Source: Siphonodentalium dalli (taxonomy: Eukaryota > Mollusca > Scaphopoda > Gadilida > Siphonodentaliidae). From it: a stretch of 64,000 nt of DNA. The position numbers were made by a program, and so were the translations under genes. Within the stretch, counting starts at the first letter, position 1, and each line of letters starts with the position of its first letter. Below, piece by piece: positions 47,614 to 60,676 of this stretch. The DNA lies in the NCBI GenBank assembly GCA_032622095.1, contig CP136069.1, positions 38,226,194 through 38,290,193 on the forward strand, read 5' to 3'. The notes beneath the pieces are model-generated. The model was given only the letters and a program-made list of their open reading frames with translations, made no database searches and was not told the origin of the DNA.

Positions 47614-49008
47614 TTATATACATTTAGCGAAAAAGCCACTTTTGTAAAAAAAAAGTGTATCGTGACAAAACCAGCCCAAAATATCCCATAGCACCCTTGG
47701 CAAAAGTTAACATGAAAAATTTCTTTATATTGAAACCTGATGATTTAATTTAAGTCAATCCTGCGCGAGTCCAAATGCGCCCAAAACATTACGCGTTTTT
47801 CTTTCCGGTATCGATGACTTATCGATGTAATTATGGGCTTGCAGTTATGAGCTGTTGCGCGTTCACCGAGAAATAACTGCAACTAGTCACGTGGGCGCCG
47901 ACAAATCGAAATGCTGGATTTAGTGATAATCACACTTAGTATGTAAATATATATAAATATTACTGTTACAGTGGAATTGTCGATAAAAGTCCAATTAGTC
48001 AAATAAGATACCTAAGTGTAAACTAGACGGTAACATTGGAATAGTTCAAAGCAATGGAAACATATCCTCAGTGAAAATCATATCTGGACTAAAATATTCA
48101 AACTTACTGTTCGATTATCGATGTCTTTTGACAGATCACTGTCACAGTTTTGTTTACATAACACTAGTTTCAACACGCAAAAGTGTGTTATTGGAGAACT
48201 ATCCATAATGAAAATGAGAACAAAGTATAGATATTTCTCCATGCTCCAAGTCAATTGTTATAGGTTAAAATAAGTTTTGTTCCCAGAGGAATAGATGGTC
48301 TATCTCTTTGTAAACATGTATTATATAGTTACCGGGGTATAAAATATTAGATCTGAATCGAAGACTCCTGTCCGAAAATGCTTCCATCGATTAATATTAA
48401 TTTTATTTCGAATATTTTCTGGTCTAAAAAGGTGTGGTTGTTTAGCTAACGACCAATAGTGGTTACTGTTAACAGAGACCAGCAATTTTATTGTGTAGTT
48501 TTGTCACAAATAAACATTAATTATATAATCAGCAACAATCCGATCTCAGTCCCCGTATAGATTTCCATATTCAATGAGGTATCGGTATCGTAGCCGTTAT
48601 CAACAAATAAATTCGTCCACGTATATAATACTCCAGAATCATAAAGTTTACATCCGCGGTTTCTGCCACATTATCATTGTCAACCTTTATCGTGCTCTTT
48701 CCACTTTCCTATAATTATCGTAGCATATTCGTAAAGGCGATAATCACATACAAAATTCCTCCCTTCACCATTTACTAATAACAATACGTATATCTCGGCA
48801 CAAAGTACAATATTCTTCCTTAATATACTCTTTTTTCAACCTCGATGTCCCCAAAATTTCAAATGCACACACACTTTCTAGATGCACGAACTAAAACACC
48901 GCACTTCGTGTCGCCTCTCGTCATATGTATACGTAATCCAATACGCATAAAGAGCGCTCGTTCAACGATAATTCTCTCGCACCTTCGCGTAGTATATGTG
49001 TTACCTTG

Positions 49009-49420
49009 GATCATCATCGTTATGGTCTGGAATCTCATCCAAGAGCCTCGATTCTCATCCACCACTCCATTTTGGCTGGGTTTCCGGATCATTCGATCGC
49101 TTCTCGGCCGTTTGGCTAAGATCAAAGTGTAGTATCTGTTCCGCGCTGGCCGTGAGCAGGGTCGCTATGCTTTGATCGAGCCCTTACGGTGTGATACGTC
49201 CCCCACATGTGGTTTTCCCCACCCGAAGGGACTTCCACTGTTTGGGTTCGCAGCCTGGGGCCGACAAGCGGACCTGACTGACTGACGGACTTCCGCTGCA
49301 AAGCGGGGACTGACCCCGACAGGCAATTTGACCATCTCGTAAGGGTGGGTCACCTCTTTCGGGGTGCTCCAGCCGATATGAGTGGTCCGCAATAGCCCCG
49401 GGTTTAAAAAAAAAAAAAAA
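49009..49420 (+). mobile_element. U2-snRNA-headed SINE insertion, unit 2 only
   Basis: Flanked by a 14-bp duplication TATGTGTTACCTTG (48995-49008, 49421-49434) and ending in 15 A. Unit 1 has the uninterrupted target near 22870-22885. From 49096 to about 49142 it is almost identical to the 5' end of U2 snRNA (ATCGCTTCTCGGCCGTTTGG ... GTAGTATCTGTTC), then changes to unrelated GC-rich sequence. The first 87 bp before the U2 part are of unknown origin. No protein is encoded; it must have been copied by a LINE in trans. Confidence 0.88.
49096..49142 (+). ncRNA. U2 snRNA 5'-end-derived segment (not a functional U2 gene)
   Basis: It matches about the first 45 bases of U2 snRNA, including the stem I region and the GUAGUA branch-site recognition element, with one extra A before GTGTAGTATC. 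The rest of U2 (Sm site and stems) is absent, so it cannot act as U2. Confidence 0.85.
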
Positions 49421-49763
49421 TATGTGTTACCTTGCTGATGCAATGAAAGGACGTTCAATGTATATTATATTGCGTGAAAAATATATTGACTATCACATTG
49501 ATTATTAACTATATTATGAACATCGCTCTTTTATGATTCCCATGTATTTGAGGGCGGCGACCTGTGATATTATATAGTTCGTATGTGACTGTTTCTGTTT
49601 GAAAATATCTTTCGGACAGGCATGTACGATATTTCGTCATTGCTGTGTGTGTTCGGGAGGGTTTATGTGGACACGCATGCATGCCCATGTTCAGATCACA
49701 TATATGCATGGCCGTCATACTAGCGTCTGATAAGTCTTGAACCAGCCAGACGATACAATATAT

Positions 49764-49921
49764 ACACAGAACGACACGATGTGTAAATGGGTTTGTCGAT
49801 ACGGCACGAGTGCTGTCGCGGAAGGATAGAACGAGAGGCGCTTGCGCCTCGAGTTTTATCCTTCCGCGACAGCACGAGTGCCGTGTCGACAAACCCATTT
49901 ACACATCGTGTAGTTCTGTGT
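49764..49921. repeat. Palindrome D, unit 2
   Basis: Same hairpin as unit 1. Confidence 0.92.
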
Positions 49922-50242
49922 TTATTACACGCTTCGAGTCCTAGAATCCGTGCATTAAAAATACAAGATTAGAAGGTTTATTTAGGCTCATACAGGGCGT
50001 GTTTGTCATGTGTGATGATTCTTTTATTTAAATAGTTCCAGTTTCATGGTTGAGTCGAACGTCATGTACGTCATTTTACGTCAACGAGATGGGTATGGAA
50101 CGTACGTTCCATACGGATTTGTAAATATGGAACAGCAATAACACTGTACTTCTAGGAACAAGCGTGAAATAAATGTGTATCCGATCATATGAATAGGTTT
50201 CATTGCCGCGTTAATGTCTACTCGAGTGGAATTATATAACAC

Positions 50243-50705
50243 TAGCAGGTTAGCCCGCCACTGGCGGCAATCGTCAGAAACATGACAATTTTTAATATTT
50301 TTAATTAATGTTTTTAATTAATTTTTTTAATTAATTATTTAATTGAATTTTTTGTTTTTCAATGAGTTAATTGTGCCTTTTTAATTTTTTAATTGAATTT
50401 TTTTTTTTTTTTTTTACCCGATTTTTTTTTGCAATGAGTTAATTGTGCCTTTTGAATTTACTAGCTTTAAAAAAAAAAAAAAATTATATATTTTTTAATT
50501 TAATTTTATGTTTTTCAATGAGTTAATTGTGCCTTTTTAATTTTTTAATTATTTTTTTTTTAATTTGACCCGATTTGACCTTGAATTGATCTTTTTCAAG
50601 GTCAAGGTCAGGTCGGGGGTCACAATTTAACCCGCCCATGACACTTCCCGTAGGTAGCAAGTTTGAGCTCAATCGGTTCGAGTCTATAAAGGACACACAC
50701 ATATA
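50243..50705 (+). repeat. AT-rich modular repeat beginning TAGCAGGTTAGCCCGCC, unit 2
   Basis: Copy of 23681-24145 with length changes in T and A runs. Confidence 0.65.
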
Positions 50706-51264
50706 TATCATTTGTAGGTACCCGTTTCAAGGTGAAGATCACTTTGGGCGGAAAAACTGACCCGATCCCCGTTCCTATGAAGCCCTAAGTACGTAGGAAT
50801 CACACAACACGCTCATGTCTGGATACCGACGCCGACGCCCGTAAAAATCACATTACCACACGGCACAATCGTTTCGACGAGTCTACGACCAATTCCACGA
50901 TTCTGCGACTTGACAACCACGGTGCTACGGCAGTTTAACGATTCTGCGACCAGTCTAATGCGATAAACACGAAAAAAAACATTGAGAAATGAATAATTCC
51001 AGAAATATGGACAGGAATGTACCATATATTATATTTCTATTAGGTACGGCGATCTTCGATTCGATAATCTGTAAAGAGTTCAGCACTAGATGGTTAGCAC
51101 AACAATACATACTCTTTGACATAAATAGACCGGTTGTTTTGGTTTTACTGTGTAAAATTCGTCTTGAGAGTTGAGAAAATATATATAACGTCCTATAAAA
51201 TTGAGTGGAAACCAAATAATATGATCGTACGTGACACGTAACGGGGCAACCACACGCGGTGCTT

Positions 51265-52025
51265 CGTCGGATCTAGTTATGCAAAATTTGACCAGATTTG
51301 ACCTTGAATTTACCGTTTTGAATGTCAATGTCAGGTCGGGGTTACGAGTTAAGCCGTCCAAAACACTGCCCGGACAAAAGTATCCCTAGCTATCGAATAT
51401 CGTCGAAATCCGCCACTATTACCCGATTTGATCTTGAATCGACCATTTTGAAGATCAAGCATCACACTTTGACCCGTCCAAAACACTTCCCGGACAAACG
51501 CACACTTAGGTATCAAGTTTCGACGAAATCCGTCCGGAAGTTTTCCCGGCCATAGCTAACAGACAAAAGTCACAAACTATACATTAGGTTTTAGCTGGGT
51601 ACCTGTCTGACGGGCATGTGGGTGAGACGAAATTTGTTGGCATCCCCATCTACACCAACACCCCCAAAAAATGGTGGAAATCGGCCCAGTGGATACCCAG
51701 ATACAGTTCAATGTCATTTAAAATCTCAAGTTCACGCCGCACGGGCATCCGGGTGTGACGAAATTGCTCAGCGCCTGAAACTACCACCACATACCAAATT
51801 TGGTGAAAATCGGCTCAGCGGAGAACTTGAGTTCAAGGTCATTTGAAGGTCAAGGTCACGCCGCACGGGCAAACGGATATACCCATGTTAGTCATCAGGT
51901 CAAACTACATACCCGTACCAAGTTTCGTCAAAATCGGTTAGCCGTTTCCGATTCCATCGCGGAAACACACACACACATACATACACACACCCTCACACGC
52001 ACAGACCACAAACTTTCGTCAAATA
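51265..52025 (+). repeat. Array of diverged AGGTCA-type modules, unit 2
   Basis: Copy of 24700-25465, slightly shorter in its (AC)n tail. Confidence 0.65.
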
Positions 52026-53454
52026 TATAATAGATTCTTTATGGAGGTCAAGTTTAAATTGATATCGTACTCCCATGTTTCTGTTCGTCAGATACAGACT
52101 CGAGTATGTAGGAGCCTCGATACCGGTATATTTCTAAAGGATAGCTATAAAAGGCCTCTGAATATTGACATGAGCGCGTACATCGCAACACATATCTAGC
52201 AAAATGGCCCTTTAAGTAAGATGTCTTTCAACAGAGGTCAAGGTCGTTTTATGGTCAAGGTCAAGGTCATATAAGCCCCCCACATCAACTTGACAACAAA
52301 TTTGGTTGAGGCTTAATTCCAACTTGTCCAACGAAGGCGACCCATGTTATGATGGACATATAATTTGACTTCCTCGCTGCCACCACTGCTCACAGATGAT
52401 TTCAAATAATAAGCCGCGTTCCGATGTTGAGTGTGAATACCTGGCAGCCAGCCAATACTATTCGCGCGACATACAACCGTGAAAAAATCCCCCTTGTTAG
52501 GGTAGATTGGTTCAATCATTTATCTCGAAGGAATTGATAAGCCGCTGATATGTCTGTGAGGCCAAATCGTTGCGAGACGGGAACTTATTGAATATGTTGT
52601 CCGCCTATTAGGGGGATTTTTCGCTAAGCAATTTGTCCGGAGGAAAATTACACGCAGCTAAGGCGGGATCGTTATTACAAAACACCATAAGTAAACATCG
52701 GCGCAACACACGATGTCGTGATATACATTGTTGGAAAGGGTACATCCTTGGCTATTCAACTGTGGTAATTTGATTCTGAAGCAGGCACGTTTGCTTGTGC
52801 TATTTTCGCATATATCTTTTGCGAAAACGGTTATAAATGCAACCAAGTCTAGTATACTGATGTGAAATCAGTGTTTCCTGCGGAGACCAATTTTTTCTGG
52901 ATTCTAGCCCACAACACCAAATGACGCAAATGACGTCATGGACCATGTCATGACGTCTTCGCTGATTTTATTCAGCTAACCAACGAAATTGGTCAAACGA
53001 AACTAATCTATAGGCCAAAATCACGTAGGAATTGTTCAGAAAAACTAAAGTTGTTAATTTTATAACCATCCCGTTGGTCCACTTCCGATTCTGTGTCACC
53101 GTTTCTTTTTGGGATATTATTGTTCCCATGATTCTATGCGAAAGCGAAGCGGAAGTCACGTGATTTTTAACCCATTTTTCTTGTCCGGATTTTCATCGCG
53201 TCGAAATGCTGTTTCATGGTATTGTAAAAATTAATGACGTCATTCACGCCTAAACTTGAAAAGCAACAACTAGTCAGGAGGCAGGTCAGAGAAAATGTGG
53301 CTAGAACAATTTTTGCTAAACATTTTTAGTACCATATGCCAACAATGTTAATAATGTGCTGTGGGATACCCCGATAATTAAAATCATTGTTGGCAATTTT
53401 CTAGTTACCTCTGTCAAGGTCAAAGGTCAAGGTCAAATTAGATATGCCAAATTT

Positions 53455-53865
53455 GCGACCCGATAAAATTCGTATCCGGGGCAAGATACATTCACATACC
53501 AAATTTCAAGTCGACAGCTCCACCCGTTTCCGAGATCTGGTCTGCGCATGCGCGAAGCTGGCGTCGCACGGGCTCGGCGACCCGATAAAATTCGTATCCG
53601 GGGCAAGATACATTCACATAGCAAATTTCAAGTCGATAGCTCCATCCGTTTCCGAGATCTCGTCTGCGCATGCGCGAAGCGGGCGCCGCACGGGCTCGAC
53701 AATACGACAACGTCCACCGCCTGGTCAAACTACACACACGTACCAAGTTTCGTCCCGATCGGTCGAGAATCGTAGATTTGTATTAATGACATACATACAG
53801 ACAGACAGAGATACAGACAGACAGAGGTCTTCAAAATATATATCAGATATATACGTAGTTCTCAA
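53455..53865 (+). repeat. Shortened composite repeat with 124-bp units, unit 2
   Basis: Only two tandem units and the (ACAG)n tail remain. Sequence equal to 26897-28642 of unit 1 is missing; the join is AAATTTG|CGACCC at 53455. Confidence 0.7.
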
Positions 53866-54226
53866 AATATATAGTAGTTTGGAATTATTATTCCAAGAAT
53901 AAATTTGCAGAACGAGCTATCACGATTCAAAGTTTACTTTTTGGAGATCCAAGCTTATCAAATTCCAATAATGAAGAAATTTATTTTCAAGGCTGTCCAA
54001 AACTTTATACAAGAGACACATCCCAGGATAAGAGCATACGGATTATAATAGCAGATGACTATTGGGGGGGGGGGGTATACAATAGCAATAATAATTCTGA
54101 GTATACATGTACAGGTGACAACTGCAGTCGAAAACGCCTCATGAACTTAGCCACTGCATTTTTACCTTGAAGATGAACAGTATAGATACTGTCGATTCGT
54201 ATAATTTTGAACAAGTTGGAAGAGAC

Positions 54227-54236
54227 CAGCAGCAGC

Positions 54237-54276
<40 letters not shown>
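54227..54276. repeat. (CAG/CAA)n microsatellite, unit 2
   Basis: Longer allele of the array at 29239. Confidence 0.95.
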
Positions 54277-54724
54277 TATACCATTCATACACGTATAAAT
54301 ACCATATATAATTGTTTAATGCCATGTCCATTTTTTTTTCACTTGACTGTTTGGTGAACGGGAGAGAAGTCAAACTGTCTAGTTTGGCATACTAAACACC
54401 ACGGCTGGAACGCCGCATAAAGATCGCTATCAGTTAACCCTGTTTTTATCCTGAATTATTGTTCGTCTTGGCATGTTTGTTTAAACAAGATTTCTCTCAC
54501 GACCCAAGCGCCGTAACTCTATCTCGAATTGGTTCGCGCGAGATATTGGTCAGAAATTTTAATACGAAAAGGAATGGTTTGTCTGTGTCAAGCAAGCATA
54601 ATGACCATAGTTGTACGGGTCCGGTGGTGGTGGAGGGGTGGGCGGTGGTGGGGTCGTTCGGTTCTGAGTTTGTTGCTGCCTGATTTTGAACAGTTGTCAC
54701 GCGAAGTGACACTGGTAACATAAT

Positions 54725-55380
54725 TCGACATTCTGCAAGCTGCATCTACATGTATATACAGAGGATAGCTTCTTAGTTCTGCACGGACAGCATTATTTGA
54801 TGAATATTTTCCAGCACCTAATAAACGTTTGCAACATTTAATATGAACTGACTCACACGTTAGGCGATCGTGATTTTTAGATGTTATTTCGACACCCCAC
54901 AGTTCACTGCCATATATATATAGGATTATTGGTTTGGTCCGTTTATGGAACAGTTTGAGTGACGTTAACAAGGGGGGGGGGTGATATATGGTTACACGCA
55001 TCGAATAGTGAGTGCATCGCTTTTAGCCCTTTGGCACTTAAGTTTGTGATAGCTTTGTGAACTTGTCATTACTAGAAAAGGTTATTCCAAGGTAAGTATA
55101 TATTCCCTGATATTTTCGAGTTTGGTCTCAGATATATGAAAGGATGGAATTATTGTTGTTTGTCTCGCCCGAAAAATCATGCAATTAGTTTTTTCCGTGT
55201 TAAGTTTATTCGCATCAGTGTACATTTTCAGATGGTTTAGACAGTTTTTGAGTCTCGTTGAACTATCAGACAATACAACGAGGTCGTCAGCGAAAGGAAT
55301 GTGATTGCATTGACTACCCCCGGTCGTCACTGGATCACATGCACGATTCGTCAAAGATATTCCTAATGTCATCGATGAAT
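54725..55380 (-). mobile_element. Non-LTR retrotransposon RT fragment across the unit 2/unit 3 junction
   Basis: Same fragment as at 29730. Here the post-RT part is open on the minus strand from 55001 to about 54725 (KPIILYIYGSELWG, ESVHIKCCKRLLG, AVRAELRSYPLYI), and the FADD-bearing part is at 55372-55082. The two parts are in different frames across a poly-G tract, so it is a pseudogene. Confidence 0.82.
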
Positions 55381-55608
55381 ATTTTGAATAAATTCGGTGA
55401 TAATATATGTATGAGGTGGTGAGGTTGAAAAGGACATTTCAGATGTCGATGTGGTGCGGTGGTGGATTACATGGAATTACCTGGTTACTCCTAAAAGGAG
55501 GTTGCTCATATGTGGGCGTAAAGAAGAACAAGTAAGTAAGATATTCACAGTGTGACAGGAAGTGGAACCTGGGTGAACATTAATTTGCAAGTATGTATCA
55601 CTGGTTAA

Positions 55609-55930
55609 CCTTTTTACGGCGGGAGCCAAGCTGGTGCAGCATTAGCGATCCTGTGTCATTATATATATTCAACCTTCCATGGCTGGAGCTTACTGGAATT
55701 TTGCCCAAACTATGTGCCAAATCCATTCGTTTATTTATGACAGTCTTCCGTAGGGAGCCTCGCGTATACAGCAGAATGCACTGGCTTACAATGTCCAGAT
55801 AAATATTGTTATAGGCCAATATGTATTCTTTTATGCGAGGCTCCCTATGGGAGACTCGCGTATATCAACGAATGCCTTTGGCACAGCTAGATTTTGCGCA
55901 AAATCCCAGTAAGCGGCAGTCATGGAAGGG
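55609..55930. mobile_element. Old TTAA-flanked fold-back element, unit 3
   Basis: Copy of the same element, flanked by TTAA at 55605-55608 and 55931-55934. Confidence 0.65.
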
Positions 55931-56532
55931 TTAATATATATTGTTTTGCAGAACGTGCTATTTCAGAAATACCGGTATATATGGTGTTGACTTTCATTAA
56001 CAAGACCAGGGGCGCCGGAGGATAGGGTGCAGGTGGGGGGGGGGGGTACAGATATGAAACGAAACATTGCAATTTTGCCATTGCTGATACATTTATATTT
56101 GACAAGAATCGTTATTTTATAATTTTATTGAAGATAGCATTTAAACTCAACTTTGATTATATCGGCTTTTTAAATATAGTTAGGCAGCACCATGCAGGCT
56201 CCTTGGTGAATTTGGTTTTCAGTATAAATGCGATATTGACCTTAAAATGCGGCATCAATTCGTCAATTCTAAAACAATCTCTAATTTCAAACTATCGATT
56301 TGAACTAAATAATCATTATCCTTTGTAACAAATGTATGGTTTAGTATTATAACAAACATGGCCACATTCACAATATGAAAGATAACACATCCTAATTATG
56401 TAAAAACAAATAGATGATTTTATTTTGTAAAACCACTTTGTCACATAATTAGAACATATCGCTCACATTGTGAGGTTGGTCAGGTGTTGCGAGAGTACGA
56501 AATCATACATTCGTTATGGAGGACAATGATTT

Positions 56533-56533
<1 letters not shown>

Positions 56534-56606
<73 letters not shown>
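56534..56606. repeat. (GA)n microsatellite, unit 3
   Basis: Equivalent array of about 73 bp. Confidence 0.98.
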
Positions 56607-56612
<6 letters not shown>

Positions 56613-57784
56613 GATATCTTTGTTACCCCCACGTATAGGAGTGATCGATATACATGACATATAAATACAGTTGGATTAAAGTGGGCTCCCCTGGCCAGTG
56701 TGGTGGGCCATTATGTACAAGTATGGAGAGGTGTTGGAAACCACGAGAGTGAAGCATATATGCATTTGAATGTTCACAACAGCTTTTGTTGCAGGAAAAT
56801 CTGATTTGTCCAACAGATATGAAAGTTAGTCGTTACAACATGCGTGGGTGTTGAGAAGATAATTACAATTGACGTGATACGGGTTGCTGTACGCCATTCC
56901 TTATCATTGTGCTGAGAACGTACAGGAACTTCGCAGAATATAGTACTATAGTTCTTTGAGGCAGTGAGATATGTGTTCTGTTAGGGTTTCCAGAGAACTA
57001 CCGAGGAGGGTTGCTACCAGGTCATCTCTGGCTAACGACGCAAGGTGAAAATATTCGGGTATGCCGAAACGAGAGATGAGTAATAGAAATCAGTGTTTTT
57101 TAACTTTGAAGTCCTATTATTTATCGCTCAGCTTTAAGTTTGCGCACTAACGGATGTGTGAAAAATAGTAATGCGCGAATTTAAATACTAGTGTAAAGGT
57201 AGCTAAAATTTAATACACAGTAGTAAATCAAACCGGTATAATATAACTAGAAATTGAAGCGCGTGTCTGCGTTTAAATGTCCAGTGTGGTCGCGATATAT
57301 GTCCTAGCGGCTAAATCGACGTTAAACTCTCAATCAATCAATAAATCAATCAATAAATGTCTAGTCTATAGTGAGGTGAAATCAGTTGTCCGCGAATACG
57401 ACATGACATGCACGTTCAGTCTGGCCCACAGACACAAATAACGTTTTGACGTCATGACGCCGTAACTGCTTTCATTTAGCTAACAAATGCATCTGATCTA
57501 ATATGAACATATATAGATGCAGGACATATTCATATCAACTAACTCTCTATATATCAATACTTCAGTTGTCCATTGGTACATATCAGAAGTTGTGAAGTAG
57601 CAAATTCGTTTCATTGCTTATTCCGCGATTTTGTGGAGAGAAAAAAATGGCCTGAAGTCACGTGATTTTTTTCACGAAAAAGTTGTGTCGCTAACAATTT
57701 CACCTTCACGGTATACTGTAAATTATGTGTGACGTCACAAGTACGTACGCCCGCATATTACCTATACACGACCTATATGCTCGT

Positions 57785-58258
57785 TATTATGAGCATGTTT
57801 GAGTAATAGGTTCACTGAGAAGTAAATATTGCCTCGTTTTCAATTGCTAAGAATTGCTTCCAAGGCTTTCCATCGTTCCCCATACTTTTGACTTCTATCA
57901 TTCAAGGAATATGTGTTTAGAGTTTCAATTCTTTCATAATATTTCAAAAATTACATAAGTCCATTTACAGTTGGGTTGGTAGCTCTCATTTTACATGAGT
58001 ATATAAATGTTCTATGCAATATTGTGCATATATCCAGAGTATCACTGGGATATATATCTCCATGCATACCTAAGACAATATACTCTGGTTTTAATTCTAA
58101 TGTAATATCACACATTTCTTTTAATCTATGCTGGATTTGAAGCAGAACTTATTTGGAATTAGGGCAATCCCAAAAGAGATGTATAATTGTTTATTTTGTG
58201 TTCCCGCAAAAAGAGCATAATTCTGTTTCTGACAGTTTACTCTTGAATAATTTTGAAT
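57785..58258 (-). mobile_element. Decayed LINE ORF2 C-terminus, unit 3
   Basis: Duplicate of the fragment at 9190-9655. Confidence 0.7.
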
Positions 58259-58943
58259 GCTGGAAATAATTTTTTTTCAATTATTTTCTGTGAATTGGGA
58301 CATGAATTGTCGCTATTTAAAAAACATTACAATATTTTTTTTATTGGAAATCTATCTTTTCAAAACAATTTTAAGTTAAATATATGCAATACCAGATATT
58401 TATATTGGGTGTTTAATAATAGATATTGAAACGTGGCTTGAACAGGGGTTACACGTACATCATGCACTAGATATTTTTAGTTGTTGGAAGCGCTGCGGGA
58501 AGAGATAGCACATTTTTATTTTATAAGTGACATCAATTCAGATTGATATAAACATGGTGGCCGCTGATGGAGCACATACCACCGTCATACGTGTCCGCGA
58601 CAAACTAAAAACTTTAAAAAATAGCTTATCTCAAGTTTTAATCATATGTATTAACTGAAATATTTAAATATGTCCCAGGTTGCGATATCTGCCATTGGCG
58701 CTCACCGTCTGAAGTAGCATATCATAACAATTGAAGTTATTTAGTTGACACAATCATGTTTTTTCATCACTGAGTAACTATTTCAGTCCTTATCAGTAAA
58801 AATATTCAAAAACGACCTTTCGATTTAACATAAAACAAGGTTACATTTGCATAATTTTGCTTAGTTTTTGGGGTATCTCTGATCTTTTCCCCCGGGTTAA
58901 GAGCCGCCACATGGCCTGGTATGATTATCCGACGATAACACCC

Positions 58944-58990
58944 CTATATATTCCAACGCAAAATCCCAGAACGATCATTGTCTCGACTCA
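58944..58990 (+). promoter_or_regulatory. TATA-type core promoter of the secreted-peptide gene, unit 3
   Basis: Identical to the unit 1 promoter across TATA box and leader. Confidence 0.6.
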
Positions 58991-59032
58991 GTTTTGTAAC
59001 TTGTATAAGCCGCTGCCAACGAAGCTACGAAG

Positions 59033-59122
59033 ATGAAGACAGTTTTAGCTCTAACCTTGGTCGCCATGTTGATGATGCAGCTCGTTCGGTCGGATGACGA
59101 CACCGATGAGAGTAAACTCGAG
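59033..59122 (+). CDS. Secreted-peptide precursor gene, unit 3, exon 1 only
   Basis: Signal-peptide exon identical in protein to unit 1 (MKTV start, hydrophobic core, acidic DDDTDE), with the donor after CTCGAG kept. Later exons would fall beyond the right edge: the microexon, at 39064 in unit 2, would be expected near 65 kb. The 1.3-kb LINE insertion at 61849 lies in its first intron. Confidence 0.6.
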
Positions 59123-59846
59123 GTTGGTATATACATAACATGGGGCTCAGTGCGGTTTTAAACAATATAGTACATTGTATGTAATGAGTGTGCGATTAGC
59201 AAAACACTAAAACACATTGAAAACAATAAACAATACTTTAAAATATAATCATCACTTAAATCATAATTATGGACGACCGGAAATGTTGCTATGTCATTCT
59301 GAAATTACGTAAATCAGCAAATTGTCGTTGGCCACATCGCCAAAACAACATGATTCATCTCGTAAATGTCTTAAAGACATATTAATAATTACTATAGGTT
59401 ATCGGCCGCCATAAGTAGAAAGCTGCCCGCATCATATGAGTAACAAAAGTCGGCCAATAAGTGGAAAACACAACCAGTAGAATAAAAAAATCGGCCAATA
59501 AGTAGAAACGCGGCCAATAAGTCAACGGTAACGTAAATGACGTCATACGTATTTAACTCGATCGGCAAAGAATATTGGGTCGACGGAAGATAGATTGAAG
59601 TTGATTTTGGATGAATTACGGACAGTCACTGTTTGGGGAGTAAATATACATGTACGTTGATGAACTGCATGTATGCGTATCAATATCATTCCCATGGAAA
59701 CTGACAGTACTGTGAAATCGCTGCAAGTTTTTCACAAAGTTTATAAGAATTAAAATTGCTGGAATAATTAATTTTATAAAGCACAAAATGTTAATATATT
59801 CATCCTGTGAAACAATTATTGTCAATGTTGCTAATTAATAAAATAC

Positions 59847-59976
59847 TTATTAATTGGTTGTTTCGACATTGACCGAGTTATGAGGCCTCGGTCTGTCGTA
59901 TTAGCCTTCGGCCTCAGGCCAATGCGACAGACCTTGGCCTCATAACTCGGCCAATATGGAAACAACCAATTAATAA
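59847..59976. repeat. Palindrome A, unit 3
   Basis: Nearly identical to unit 1. Confidence 0.85.
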
Positions 59977-60541
59977 CATATATTATGGACTTGTTCGAAT
60001 TCGTGAAACTGATAAGTTAGTACTCAGGTGCTATACCAACCGGGATGTTGCATTCTACTCGCCGAAAAATTCAAAGAAAATGACCATACCACTCCCTAGA
60101 AAACATCGTCTGAACTACACACAATTGTAAATATTTACATCTCGATTCGGGACGCAACTATCGGCGATAAACTCACACAAATGATTTCGACATTGAGCGT
60201 CATTGCATTTAATTATAATTAATATACAAGAATAGCGGTGTGTGTTGTCAATTTGGATTAATATTCGTAGAAATAACAACTTTGAGCAAGATTATTCTCC
60301 ATTTCTTAAATTGATTTTAATTAAGAACACGAGGACCACTGTGCCGTGGCAATATACGCCAGAGAAATTCACATACATTGTATGGTTGCCATATTAAACA
60401 AATAATATATGAAGCACGTTCCCCTTAAGGAAGAAAGCAGTATTATATATTTCTTTTAGTCATATATTTCATTTTAGTGCATGGAAATTAATAAATGTAT
60501 GTTTGTCAATCTTAGGATTAATATTATATAGACGATCTCAC

Positions 60542-60676
60542 ACGAGTTTCTATTTTATACGGAATTTATCAACCGAGTTCACTAAATTCTACTTGAGCCG
60601 AGGTTTACCGAGGTTTACCGAGGCTCAAATATAATTTAGTGGACGAGGTTGATAAATTACGTATAAAATAGAACGA
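60542..60676. repeat. Imperfect palindrome B, unit 3
   Basis: Same hairpin with the loop repeat doubled as in unit 1. Confidence 0.8.

Larger units (their letters stand above)
29857..54850 (+). repeat. Tandem segmental duplication, unit 2 (24,994 bp)
   Basis: Same order of landmarks as unit 1, offset 23,629 at the start. Private features: TTAA elements at 35407-35846 and 40735-41127, U2-headed SINE at 49009-49420, extra blocks at 43571-43847 and 45984-46299, and a more diverged block at about 33400-35100. Non-coding spans 31000-32770, 36100-37170, 41130-42020, 42300-43500, 45430-46900, 47615-49000 and 52025-53400 match the unit 1 spans and show no further genes. Confidence 0.95.

Noticed and set aside
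49096-49142. A functional U2 snRNA gene
   Set aside because: Only the first 45 or so bases match; Sm site and 3' stems are missing and the piece sits inside a poly(A)-tailed insertion.
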